Shown here one piece after another: positions 1-6,980 of a stretch of DNA of 8,047 nucleotides. Position numbers and translations under genes: made by a program. Below the pieces are notes generated by a model. The model was given only the letters and a program-made list of their open reading frames with translations. It did not search any database and was not told the DNA's origin. The DNA comes from Verrucomicrobiales bacterium. Its GTDB lineage: Bacteria; Verrucomicrobiota; Verrucomicrobiia; Verrucomicrobiales; DEV007. Position 1 is the first letter of the stretch; every line of letters starts with the position of its first letter. Location of the stretch: assembly GCA_003232855.1 (NCBI GenBank), contig QIKC01000291.1, positions 1 through 8,047 of the forward strand, written 5' to 3'.

Positions 1-340
1 ACAGGGCGATCACCGCGATGCCGGCCTCCTTCAGTGCCAGCATCTGCTCGCGGAACTTGGAAACGCGGATGGTCATCTGTCCGGGCTTGCCCGTCGTGAT
101 GAATTGGTGGTAGCCGAGGATCGTCACCTTGGCGCTCTTGTCGATAATCGGCACCAGCTCGGCGACGTCGATCTCCATCGGTGCCGGGCTCAGATCCACC
201 TCCTCCAACGGCTCTGGCGGCGGCTCCAGATGAACGATTTCTGACTCCGGGCGGTCACAGGCAGACGCCAGCAACAGCAAGCCGCCGAGCACAGATCGCC
301 ACAATGCCCGCAACTTGGGCCGAATTTTGCCTCGCTTCAT
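1..340 (-). CDS. Lipoprotein, polysaccharide deacetylase-like (5' part only)
   Basis: The reverse strand opens with ATG at 340-338 and stays open for 113 codons to the window edge, so the C-terminal part is missing. An AGGA lies about 8 bases before the ATG. The N-terminus is basic (MKRGKIRPKLR), followed by a hydrophobic stretch LGGLLLLASAC with a lipobox-like A-S-A-C at residues 25-28. This predicts a signal peptidase II-processed lipoprotein, although Ala at -3 is less usual than Leu. A Pro/Glu-rich linker (about 30-60) follows. Residues from about 76 read VTILGYHQF and then F-R-E-Q-M-x-A-L-K-E-A-G-I-A-V-I-A-L, the pattern typical of the start of NodB-type polysaccharide deacetylase domains. 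The catalytic DD and later His motifs lie outside the window, so activity cannot be judged. It probably acts on cell-wall or surface glycan. It is transcribed divergently from smc. Family assignment is by pattern only. Confidence 0.72.
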   Translation of the reverse strand, partial: MKRGKIRPKLRALWRSVLGGLLLLASACDRPESEIVHLEPPPEPLEEVDLSPAPMEIDVAELVPIIDKSAKVTILGYHQFITTGKPGQMTIRVSKFREQMLALKEAGIAVIAL

Positions 341-442
341 GCCCCGATCCTACGCGCTCTGCCCGGCCATGGAAAGCCAACGCTGAATAATCCTAACTTT
401 CCCGGACAGTAAAGCCCGGATTTGACCGATTTTTGCACCTGT

Positions 443-467
443 TTTCGCAGAATGAAAATTCGCGAAA
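443..467. promoter_or_regulatory. Hairpin with GAAA loop between divergent genes
   Basis: TTTCGC (443-448) and GAAT (450-453) pair with ATTC (458-461) and GCGAAA (462-467). This gives a 10-bp stem with one bulged A at 449, closed by a GAAA tetraloop. It lies about 100 bp upstream of the minus-strand lipoprotein gene and 145 bp upstream of smc. It could be a regulator-binding palindrome or a 5'-leader structure. No poly-T run follows on either strand in a terminator arrangement. The structure is seen directly; its function is unknown. Confidence 0.4.
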
Positions 468-477
468 CCACAACATA

Positions 478-513
478 TTGACCTATTTCATTTTAATAAC
501 ACAAGATATTGTG
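478..513 (+). promoter_or_regulatory. Possible smc promoter/operator region
   Basis: This is the most AT-rich stretch before smc. It holds TTGACC (478-483, -35-like), TTTAAT (492-497) and GATATT (505-510), but none of the pairs has an ideal 16-18 base spacing, so no exact promoter is claimed. CACAA (500-504) and TTGTG (509-513) form a 5-bp inverted repeat around GATA and could be an operator half-site pair. A CTTGTG copy recurs at 530-535. Confidence 0.25.
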
Positions 514-611
514 CTTTCGTTCAATTTGTCTTGTGCGATGTCGATGCTTCGCCCTATCGTCTCGCTCCTCGAATAACCACCCATTTAGACCTCGACCCAA
601 ATTTTCGATTT

Positions 612-3600
612 ATGCGCCTCAAATCGCTCAAACTGCACGGTTTCAAATCCTTTGCCAACAAGACCGAGTTCGAATTCCACCCCGGTGTCACCGGCATCGT
701 CGGCCCGAACGGCTGCGGGAAGTCGAACGTCGTCGATGCGATCCGCTGGGTGCTCGGCGAAACTTCGGCCAAGGCGTTGCGCGGCGGCGAGATGGCCGAT
801 GTCATCTTCAACGGCACCGACAAGCGCAAGCCCGTCGGCATGGCTGAGGTCACCCTGACCATGGCCGACTGCGAGGAAACGCTCGGCGTCGATTACAACG
901 AGGTCGCCCTCACCCGCCGCGTATTCCGCGACGGCAAAAGCGAATACCGCCTCAACGGCACCCTCTGCCGCCTGCGCGATTTCCACGAACTGCTCATGGA
1001 CACCGGCATCGGCCGCACCGCCTACTCCATCATGGAGCAGGGCAAGATCGACATGCTGCTCAGCTCCAAGCCAGAGGATCGGCGCACGGTCTTCGAGGAG
1101 GCAGCGGGGATCACCAAATTCAAAAGCCAGAAGAAAGAAGCGCTGCGTAAGCTCGAATACACCGAGGCGAATCTGCTGCGCATCACCGACATCATCGAGG
1201 AGGTCAAACGCCAGATCAATTCCCTCAACCGCCAGGCCAACAAGGCGCGCCGCTACCAAGAACTGCTCGGCGACGTCAGCGTCCTCGACACCCACTACAG
1301 CTACCGCCAGTTCGTCGAGCTGGACGCAGAGAAGGGCGAGCTTTCGACTTCCATCCTCTCGTTAGCCAAAGGCATCGCCGAATCCGCAGCCGGCATCGAC
1401 GAAAAGGAGCACGGCATCGTCGCCGCCCGCGACGCACTGGCCGAACTGGAGGCCGAGATCGCCTCGCGCCGCGAGGGACTCATCGAAACCCAGAACCGCA
1501 TGGCAGCGGCAACCAGCCGTATCGAATTCAACGAGGAGCGGCACACGGAATTCGAGGGGCTGATGGGGCAGAATGCCGAGGACGTCGAGAAAACGCGCAG
1601 CACGCTGGGTAAGGAGCAGTCCGACCTCGAGGCCACCGCCGAGGCGCTGCAACGTATCGGCGAGAACATCGCCAACCAGCGCCAACGGCTCGGCGAACAC
1701 GAGACGGCCACCGCCGAACTGCGCACCCGCCGGGCGGCGCTCGAACAGGAATCGCGCGAACTGACGCAGAAATCCACCGCCGCCGCAGCGAAGCTCGCCG
1801 AGCTGCGCGCCGAAATCGGCTCCTCCGCGCGACAGGTGGACGGCGACCGCGAACGTGCCGCTTATCTGGTCGGCGAGATCGCCGGTCTAGACAAAGAGCA
1901 CGCCGAACGGCTAGCGGAATTCGAACGCCTCGGGCACGAGATCACCACCGCCTCCACCACGCTGAGCGATGGCGAAAGCCGCGCCGTACTGGCGGAGAAA
2001 GACTATCAGGAAGCGCGCAACAACCGCGACCGCCTCGGGCGCGAACTCGCAGATCTACACCGCGAACTCGCCGAAAAAGAGTCTCGTCTAAAAGTGCTCA
2101 AAGGCATGGTCGCCGATGGCGAAGGCTTGGAAAAGGGCACTCAGGCGGTACTCGGCGGGCTCGACCCGAACGACCCGCACCGCACCTCCGTGCGCGGCAT
2201 GCTCAGCTCCTTCATCGAGGTCGACCCCGATTATATCCCGGCCATCGAAGCCGCGCTCGGCAACCATTTGCAAACCATCTTGGTGCGCGACGCCGGCGCC
2301 GCCGAGCTGGCCATCAGCACGTTGACCGACGGCCGCCTCGGTCGCGCCAGCATCATCCCGGAACACTTCGTCCCCGCCGCCGCTGATCGACAAATGATGA
2401 CGCTGCCCACCGGTGTCGAAGCCTGGGCACTGGACAAAATCAAGGCCGCAGACAACGTGCGACCGCTGCTCGAAAAACTCCTCGAACGCACCTTGGTAGT
2501 TGTGGACGTAGCCGCCGCCCTGCGCCTGCGCGACGAACTGGGCGGCTACAGCTTCGCCACCCTCGATGGCAACTTCATCAGCCCGGAAGGCGTGCTGGAA
2601 GGCGGCGCCGGTGCAGCCGACGAGGCCAGCTCGCTACTCGCCAGACTCAACGAAATTCGCGAACTGGAAACCACCACCTCCGGCCTCAACGACCGCCTCG
2701 GCGAACGGCAACTGGAACTCGAACAGATCGAACAGCGCGTCGATGAACTGTCACGACGCGTCGATGAATGCCGCGAGCACCTGCAGGCCGCCAAGGTCTC
2801 GCACTCGACCCTCGAGGGCAAACGCTCGCTGCTCGAACGCGAACGCGAAGGGCTCGATTCCAAGCTCGAAAACGTGCGTTGGGAAAAAGGCGAACTGGGA
2901 CGCCGTCAGCAGGGCGTCGAAGAGCGCCTGAGCGCTCTGCGTGAAGAAGAAAAAACCGTCGCCACCGAAAACGACGCCGGCAGCCAGCGCCAGTCGCAGG
3001 TCGTCTCCAGCCTAACGGAAGCCGAACGCCAAGAATCAGAGTCTGCCGATCTGCTCGGCGAACTGCGCACCTCGATGGCTGTCGAAGAGCGTTCCCAACA
3101 CACCCTCCAAGAACAAAAGGCTCCCATCGCCGCACGCATGAACGAACTCGAAGCCGCCATCGTGCGCCGCGAGTCGGAGATCGCCAGCTACCGCGAACGC
3201 ATCGAAGGCGCCGACTCCGAAAACGATTCGCTGCGCGAGGAAATCACCTCGCTCACCACCCAAGCCGAAACGCTCGGCACCGCCCTCGGCGACATCACCG
3301 AACAGCGCCACCAGCGGCAAGCCGGCGTCGACAAGGCCGAATCCTCCCTGCGCACTGCCCGCCGCGAGGTGGCCTCGCTCACCGAACAAAGCGGCAAGGA
3401 GGAGATCAAAGTCACCCAGATCGAGCTGCGCATCGAGAGCATCACCAGCACCGTACAGCAACGCTACAACATCGAACTCGAACACTTCGAACCCGATAGC
3501 CACGCCCTGCTGGCCGCCATCGAAGACCAGAAAAAAGCCCACTCACGCCGCGAGAAACGTCGCTCTACCATCGAGACCAAACGCGGCGAGGACGAAGGCG

Positions 3601-4442
3601 ACTCCTTCCCAGTCGAGATCGAGGCGGAGATCCAACCCCAGTCCGAAGAAACAGAAGTCCCCACCGAACAGGTCTCCGAAGACCAGGCTATGGAGGCAGC
3701 CGTCGCCGCCGCCCTCGGCGAAACCGGCCCCGACTGGGACTTCGTCGAACGCGTCATCGGCGAACTCAAACAGCGCCTCGATTCCATGGGCCCCGTCAAC
3801 CTCGACGCCATCGAGGAGTTCGAAGCCCTCCAAGAGCGCTACGATTTCCTAACCAAAGAACACGACGACTTGGTCAATTCAAAGGATCTGCTGCACAAAG
3901 TCATCGTCAAGATCAACCGCGAAACCCGCACCCTATTCACCGAGACCTTCGAGAAAGTCAGGGAGAACTTCAAAGGCGTGTTCAAGGAACTGTTCGGCGA
4001 ACAGGGCAAAGCCAACCTCATCCTGCTCGACGAAAGCGACCCCCTCGAGAGCGGCATCGAAATCATGGCCAAGCCGCCCGGCAAAAAACCACAATCCATC
4101 ACCCTGCTCTCCGGTGGCGAGCGATCGATGACCGCCGTCGCCCTGCTCTTCTCCATCTACATGGTCAAGCCCAGCCCGTTCTGTGTTCTCGACGAACTCG
4201 ACGCACCGCTCGACGAGTCCAACATCGCCCGCTTCCTAAAGATGCTAGAGCGCTTCACCGAACAGAGCCAATTCGTCATCGTCACCCACAACAAACGCAC
4301 CATGAACCGCTGCGACGTCATGTATGGCGTCACCCAAGAAGATTTCGGCGTCAGCAAGCTCATCGGCATGAAGATGACTGGCAACGAGGACACCAAACCG
4401 AAGAAAGCGGAAGCAGAGGTAGAGGCAAAAACGGAAGCGTGA
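612..4442 (+). CDS. smc: Chromosome partition/condensation ATPase SMC
   Basis: SMC is the ATPase core of the bacterial SMC-ScpAB condensin, which loops and separates chromosomal DNA. The protein is 1276 aa from ATG 612. The frame is open back to a TTG at 531, but family proteins begin at MRLKSLKLHGFKSF, so 612 is chosen; no Shine-Dalgarno precedes it. Visible parts in order: N-terminal head with Walker A GPNGCGKS (31-38) and Q-loop Gln143; first coiled-coil arm (about 165-500), rich in Glu, Arg, Leu and Ala; hinge (about 503-675) with the glycine-rich FISPEGVLEGGAG segment; returning arm (about 680-990); acidic insertion (about 992-1045); C-terminal head with GPVNL (1060-1064), ABC signature LSGGE (1166-1170), Walker B with catalytic DE (1194-1195), D-loop and H-loop His1226; and a Lys/Glu/Ala tail. 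All catalytic motifs are intact. The family norm is about 1150-1200 aa, so the insertion and tail make it long. No scpA or scpB lies beside it. Codons are strongly C/G-ending. Confidence 0.97.
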   Translation: MRLKSLKLHGFKSFANKTEFEFHPGVTGIVGPNGCGKSNVVDAIRWVLGETSAKALRGGEMADVIFNGTDKRKPVGMAEVTLTMADCEETLGVDYNEVALTRRVFRDGKSEYRLNGTLCRLRDFHELLMDTGIGRTAYSIMEQGKIDMLLSSKPEDRRTVFEEAAGITKFKSQKKEALRKLEYTEANLLRITDIIEEVKRQINSLNRQANKARRYQELLGDVSVLDTHYSYRQFVELDAEKGELSTSILSLAKGIAESAAGIDEKEHGIVAARDALAELEAEIASRREGLIETQNRMAAATSRIEFNEERHTEFEGLMGQNAEDVEKTRSTLGKEQSDLEATAEALQRIGENIANQRQRLGEHETATAELRTRRAALEQESRELTQKSTAAAAKLAELRAEIGSSARQVDGDRERAAYLVGEIAGLDKEHAERLAEFERLGHEITTASTTLSDGESRAVLAEKDYQEARNNRDRLGRELADLHRELAEKESRLKVLKGMVADGEGLEKGTQAVLGGLDPNDPHRTSVRGMLSSFIEVDPDYIPAIEAALGNHLQTILVRDAGAAELAISTLTDGRLGRASIIPEHFVPAAADRQMMTLPTGVEAWALDKIKAADNVRPLLEKLLERTLVVVDVAAALRLRDELGGYSFATLDGNFISPEGVLEGGAGAADEASSLLARLNEIRELETTTSGLNDRLGERQLELEQIEQRVDELSRRVDECREHLQAAKVSHSTLEGKRSLLEREREGLDSKLENVRWEKGELGRRQQGVEERLSALREEEKTVATENDAGSQRQSQVVSSLTEAERQESESADLLGELRTSMAVEERSQHTLQEQKAPIAARMNELEAAIVRRESEIASYRERIEGADSENDSLREEITSLTTQAETLGTALGDITEQRHQRQAGVDKAESSLRTARREVASLTEQSGKEEIKVTQIELRIESITSTVQQRYNIELEHFEPDSHALLAAIEDQKKAHSRREKRRSTIETKRGEDEGDSFPVEIEAEIQPQSEETEVPTEQVSEDQAMEAAVAAALGETGPDWDFVERVIGELKQRLDSMGPVNLDAIEEFEALQERYDFLTKEHDDLVNSKDLLHKVIVKINRETRTLFTETFEKVRENFKGVFKELFGEQGKANLILLDESDPLESGIEIMAKPPGKKPQSITLLSGGERSMTAVALLFSIYMVKPSPFCVLDELDAPLDESNIARFLKMLERFTEQSQFVIVTHNKRTMNRCDVMYGVTQEDFGVSKLIGMKMTGNEDTKPKKAEAEVEAKTEA

Positions 4443-4500
4443 AGGTTTGAAGGCGAATGGACAGAAAAGCCTGCGCCTTGCCTTTTCAGTTTGTCAGTCC

Positions 4501-4673
4501 CCGCAGCCGGCGCGCAGCGCCGCTGTAGCTGGGGGCGTTGACCCCGGCGAGTGCGGTGTGGAATGGCCAAAATCGAAATTTCGCTGCTGGCCCGCTCGGC
4601 TCTGAAACCGCGCGTCCCGAACCGGGGCGAGTCACCACGCCCCAAATAGGCCAGCTCCCGACCAGCGGAGCCG
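4501..4673. repeat. Cluster of GC-rich inverted repeats
   Basis: Several paired arms are packed in about 170 bp. CAG-c-CGGCG (4504-4512) pairs with CGCCG-CTG (4518-4525). GGGG (4532-4535) pairs with CCCC (4542-4545) around CGTTGA. CGAAATTTCG (4574-4583) is a perfect palindrome. GGGGCG (4624-4629) pairs with CGCCCC (4638-4643). GCTGGCC (4586-4592) pairs with GGCCAGC (4649-4655), enclosing the previous hairpin, and CGGCTC (4597-4602) can pair with GAGCCG (4668-4673), crossing it. This resembles dispersed palindromic intergenic elements (REP/BIME type), and a looser relative may lie at 7951-8023. A structured RNA is the alternative. The arms are direct observations; the repeat identity is inference. 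Confidence 0.45.
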
Positions 4674-4929
4674 ACAGAAGACAACCGCAGCCAAAATAAT
4701 CCTTGGACTAGCGGACGGGAAGGCTACGCTCACAGCCAATGAGTTCACCCCCTAAAACGCCTCGTACCCAGCCACAGCACCTCTTTCTCCGCAACCCCCT
4801 TTCTCCCCTCTCCTATCCCCTCAACGGCGCTCCCAAGTTCCCCACCCCAAAAGCAAATTCCTAGCAGTTTACGAGTATGGAGTGGAAGGTCTGCAAGGGT
4901 CGCCATCATTAGAATAGCGGATTGGCTTT

Positions 4930-4939
4930 TTGCGTTAAA
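4930..4939. repeat. Direct repeat TTGCGTTAAA, left copy
   Basis: An exact 10-base match to 7911-7920. The two copies bracket the propeller-cytochrome pair: this one is 50 bp before the chosen start and the other directly follows the last stop codon. It could be a remnant of an insertion or a coincidence. Confidence 0.3.
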
Positions 4940-4978
4940 TAGAAAAGAGCGAAGCCTTGATCTGCCAGAGAATTTGGC

Positions 4979-4983
4979 AAGGA
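4979..4983 (+). promoter_or_regulatory. Ribosome binding site AAGGA
   Basis: AAGGA ends six bases before ATG 4990 and decides between three in-frame starts. TTG 4957 has no such site, and ATG 4984 abuts it with no spacing. The choice of 4990 also gives a proper signal peptide beginning MKTKFRF. Confidence 0.6.
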
Positions 4984-4989
4984 ATGATT

Positions 4990-6882
4990 ATGAAAACAAA
5001 GTTTAGATTTCAGGCGCACAAAACTTCATGGCGATATTTTTTATGGGTAGGGCTGGTCGCGACATGGCTGCACACCGTTGGGGCGGAGCCTGCTACGATG
5101 GTCAAAGATGAAAAAAATCAGCAAGTTTATGTGACTTTGCCGAATGGCTACGCTTTTTCCTACAGCACAGAAAATTTTCGTGTGGAGAGCATGTGGCAAG
5201 GCGGCGCTGAGCAAAGGCCTGAGCACGCTAGAAATCTTGGGATCAAGCAGAGTCCGTGGCAACAGAAATTACACGATTTGAAAGGGGAGTGGCTGGGTGC
5301 CGAGTTGGTCGGCGACGAGGTGGTTTTTCACTATGCGATGACGGGAAAGGACGGCAGAGTCGAGATCCGCGAGCGAGTTTCGATCAATCAAGAGCGCGTG
5401 GTATTGTCTTTCAGCTTGCTTCACCCTAAGCAGGCGTTTGATATGAACTACCGGATGGAGCAGAGTGCTTACCGTTTGGTGGAGACCACGGGACAAAAAA
5501 GAGGGCGCGGAAATGTGCAGTATATTCATTTGGGGCAGATGGAATATCAGATCACTATGTATTTTCAAGAGGGCGGGGATCATTTTCCAGCGGGCTACAC
5601 GCTGGAGCCGATCCCGTTGCCAACATTACCCGAGGGTTATTTGTTCGAACCTGCGGGTTTGGATTTTTCTGCTGACGGCACGCTCTATGTTTCCACACGG
5701 GCGGTGGGGGTGTGGACTTATAAAGATGGGGTTTGGAAACAATTCGCCGATGGTCTATACGATGCCCTCGGGCTGCGGGTGAGGAAAGACGGGGTCTATG
5801 TGATGCAGAAGCCGGAGCTCACGCGTTTGGTTGATGAAAATCACGATGGGGTCGCGGAGCGCTATGAAACCGTGTCTTCTAATTTCCGCTTTGCTGGCAG
5901 CTATCATGAATTTGCTTATGGGCCTCGTTTTGATTCTCAGGGCAATGCGTATTTTGCCCTTAATCTCTCTGCTGAGGTGGGGCATAAAATCTCGAAGAGC
6001 GAGGGCATTCAGATGAGAACCCCGATGGGCTTTCGGGGGTTTGTGATGAAACGCTCCGTCGATGGCACGCTGACTCCTTACGCGCATGGTTTCCGCTCGC
6101 CGGCGGGGATGGGGATCAATAAAAAGGACGAGCTGTTTATTACCGACAATCAGGGGGACTGGGTGCCGTCGTCTTATTTGATCCATGTTCGGCCTGGTGG
6201 TTTTCATGGCCATCCCGCTTCGTTGTTAGACACCCCTAAATACGGTGGTGGTGAAGCTTTGACCAGTAAGACGATCTATGACATTCCTAGCAAGGTTCCG
6301 GAAGTAAAGGAGTCGGATTTTCGTCCGCTGCGGCTGCCGCCAACCGTGTGGCTACCGCATGAGGAATACGCCAATTCACCAGGCAATCCTGAGTTTTGTG
6401 AGACTTCTAAATTTGGCCCTTTTCAAGGGCAGATGTTCATCCCCGATCTCACCAAAAAATCGATTCTTCGGGTGCAGTTGCAGCGTGTGGGAGGAGCTTA
6501 TCAAGGAGCGGTGTTCCCCTTTTTGCGCCCCTTGCCTAGTGGGGGATTTCGGTTGCGATTTTCTCCAGCGGGCAATCTTTACGTGGGTCAGTTATCTCGG
6601 GGTTGGGGGGACGGAAAAACAGCGCTGCACAAGCTAAGCTGGGATGGCAAAACCATGCCTTTTGAGATGAAGTCGGTCACTCTGACAAGCGATGGTTTTG
6701 ATATCAAAATGACCTTGCCGCTGGCAGTAGGGACGGAACTAAAAACAGATCAGGTATTGATGAATTCCTTTCGTTACAACTATTGGAAACTATACGGCTC
6801 CGAGCGGATAAAAGCATCATCAAACCGGACAGCATTCGTCTGTCCGAGGATCGTCAGACGATTCATTTGTCGTTACCGTTGA
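4990..6882 (+). CDS. Secreted beta-propeller, sorbosone dehydrogenase-like; 3' frameshift
   Basis: As read, the product is 630 aa. Residues 1-32 form a Sec signal peptide: basic MKTKFRFQAHKTSWR, a hydrophobic core, and a V-G-A cleavage site. Residues about 34-205 form an extra domain with a Y-A-F-S-Y ... M-W-Q-G-G core. From LPEGYLFEPAGLDF (213) to about 590 it matches the six-bladed sorbosone/glucose dehydrogenase-like propeller common in PVC bacteria: DENHDGVAE (282-290, resembling a calcium-binding loop), YHEFAYGP, HGFRSPAGMGI, TDNQGDW, FHGHPASLLD, SPGNPEF and FGPFQGQMF. Such proteins are exported and are thought to oxidise sugars or related alcohols, probably with PQQ, passing electrons to cytochromes; substrate and cofactor are not shown here. 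After Ile607-Lys608 the frame goes wrong: 22 unrelated residues follow to a stop at 6882, while the expected C-terminus continues in the -1 frame. It is probably a frameshifted gene or a sequence error, and possibly recoded. Codon use is more A/T-rich than in smc. Confidence 0.85.
   Translation: MKTKFRFQAHKTSWRYFLWVGLVATWLHTVGAEPATMVKDEKNQQVYVTLPNGYAFSYSTENFRVESMWQGGAEQRPEHARNLGIKQSPWQQKLHDLKGEWLGAELVGDEVVFHYAMTGKDGRVEIRERVSINQERVVLSFSLLHPKQAFDMNYRMEQSAYRLVETTGQKRGRGNVQYIHLGQMEYQITMYFQEGGDHFPAGYTLEPIPLPTLPEGYLFEPAGLDFSADGTLYVSTRAVGVWTYKDGVWKQFADGLYDALGLRVRKDGVYVMQKPELTRLVDENHDGVAERYETVSSNFRFAGSYHEFAYGPRFDSQGNAYFALNLSAEVGHKISKSEGIQMRTPMGFRGFVMKRSVDGTLTPYAHGFRSPAGMGINKKDELFITDNQGDWVPSSYLIHVRPGGFHGHPASLLDTPKYGGGEALTSKTIYDIPSKVPEVKESDFRPLRLPPTVWLPHEEYANSPGNPEFCETSKFGPFQGQMFIPDLTKKSILRVQLQRVGGAYQGAVFPFLRPLPSGGFRLRFSPAGNLYVGQLSRGWGDGKTALHKLSWDGKTMPFEMKSVTLTSDGFDIKMTLPLAVGTELKTDQVLMNSFRYNYWKLYGSERIKASSNRTAFVCPRIVRRFICRYR
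6808..6846 (+). other. Frame-change site: AAAA run plus stem-loop
   Basis: The codons ATA AAA (6808-6813) end the correct frame. Reading A6813 again gives AGC ATC ATC AAA CCG (SIIKP) and the expected family C-terminus, so one extra A would restore a single frame. Twelve bases after the run, CGGACAG (6826-6832) and CTGTCCG (6840-6846) form a perfect 7-bp stem with a 7-base loop. A slip-prone A-run with a downstream stem is how -1 recoding sites are built. However, ATA cannot re-pair well after slipping (GAT), so a missing base is the simpler reading. Confidence 0.55.
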
Positions 6883-6980
6883 AAGCAGGATTTTTGTATG
6901 CGATAGAGCTGGTGGATGTGGTGGCTGAGGATGGAAAAAAACTGGTGAATCGAACGTGTTGCTACACTTTAAACCAACTA
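6814..6980 (+). pseudogene. Out-of-frame C-terminal tail of the propeller gene
   Basis: In the frame one base back from the main gene, this stretch encodes about 55 residues. They run from SIIKPDSIRLSEDRQTIHL through LKAGFLYAIELVDV and GKKLVNRTCCYTLNQL. This is the beta-strand end expected of PVC propeller proteins, which often finish near a Y-T-L-N motif. The overlapping main frame here encodes only 22 unrelated residues before its stop at 6880-6882. No stop separates this tail from the cytochrome segment that follows. Confidence 0.65.

Larger units (their letters stand above)
4443..4989. other. Long intergenic region, smc to propeller gene
   Basis: No convincing gene is present. Just after smc, GAAAAG (4464-4469) and CTTTTC (4482-4487) form a weak 6-bp stem with a 12-base loop. 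It lacks a GC core and a T-run, so it is a poor terminator candidate. A palindrome-rich block follows (4501-4673, listed separately). The stretch 4780-4848 is almost all C, T and A on this strand (five G in 69 bases). From about 4860 the DNA becomes AT-richer and leads into the next gene. TAGAAT (4910-4915) and TTAAAT (4935-4940) resemble -10 boxes but have no good -35 partner. A reverse-strand frame open over 4684-4157 runs antisense into smc and shows no protein-like features. Confidence 0.6.

Noticed and set aside
531..611. A 27-residue N-terminal extension of SMC from TTG 531
   Set aside because: SMC proteins begin with the MxLKSLxLxGFKSF strand at ATG 612. The extension shows no conserved features.
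585..1295. A 236-codon open frame on the minus strand inside the 5' part of smc
   Set aside because: It is antisense to the conserved head and arm of SMC. It arises from GC-rich codon structure and has no family features.
2686..3135. A 149-codon minus-strand frame rich in Arg, Ala and Gly within smc
   Set aside because: Low-complexity composition typical of an antisense frame over a coiled-coil gene. It overlaps the SMC hinge and returning arm.
4464..4487. An intrinsic terminator for smc (GAAAAG/CTTTTC)
   Set aside because: The 6-bp stem is A/T-rich, the loop is 12 bases, and no T-run follows.
4157..4684. A 175-codon minus-strand frame covering the smc 3' end and the palindrome block
   Set aside because: More than half is antisense to the SMC C-terminal head and the rest is palindromic repeat translated by chance. 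There is no signal, domain or plausible start context.
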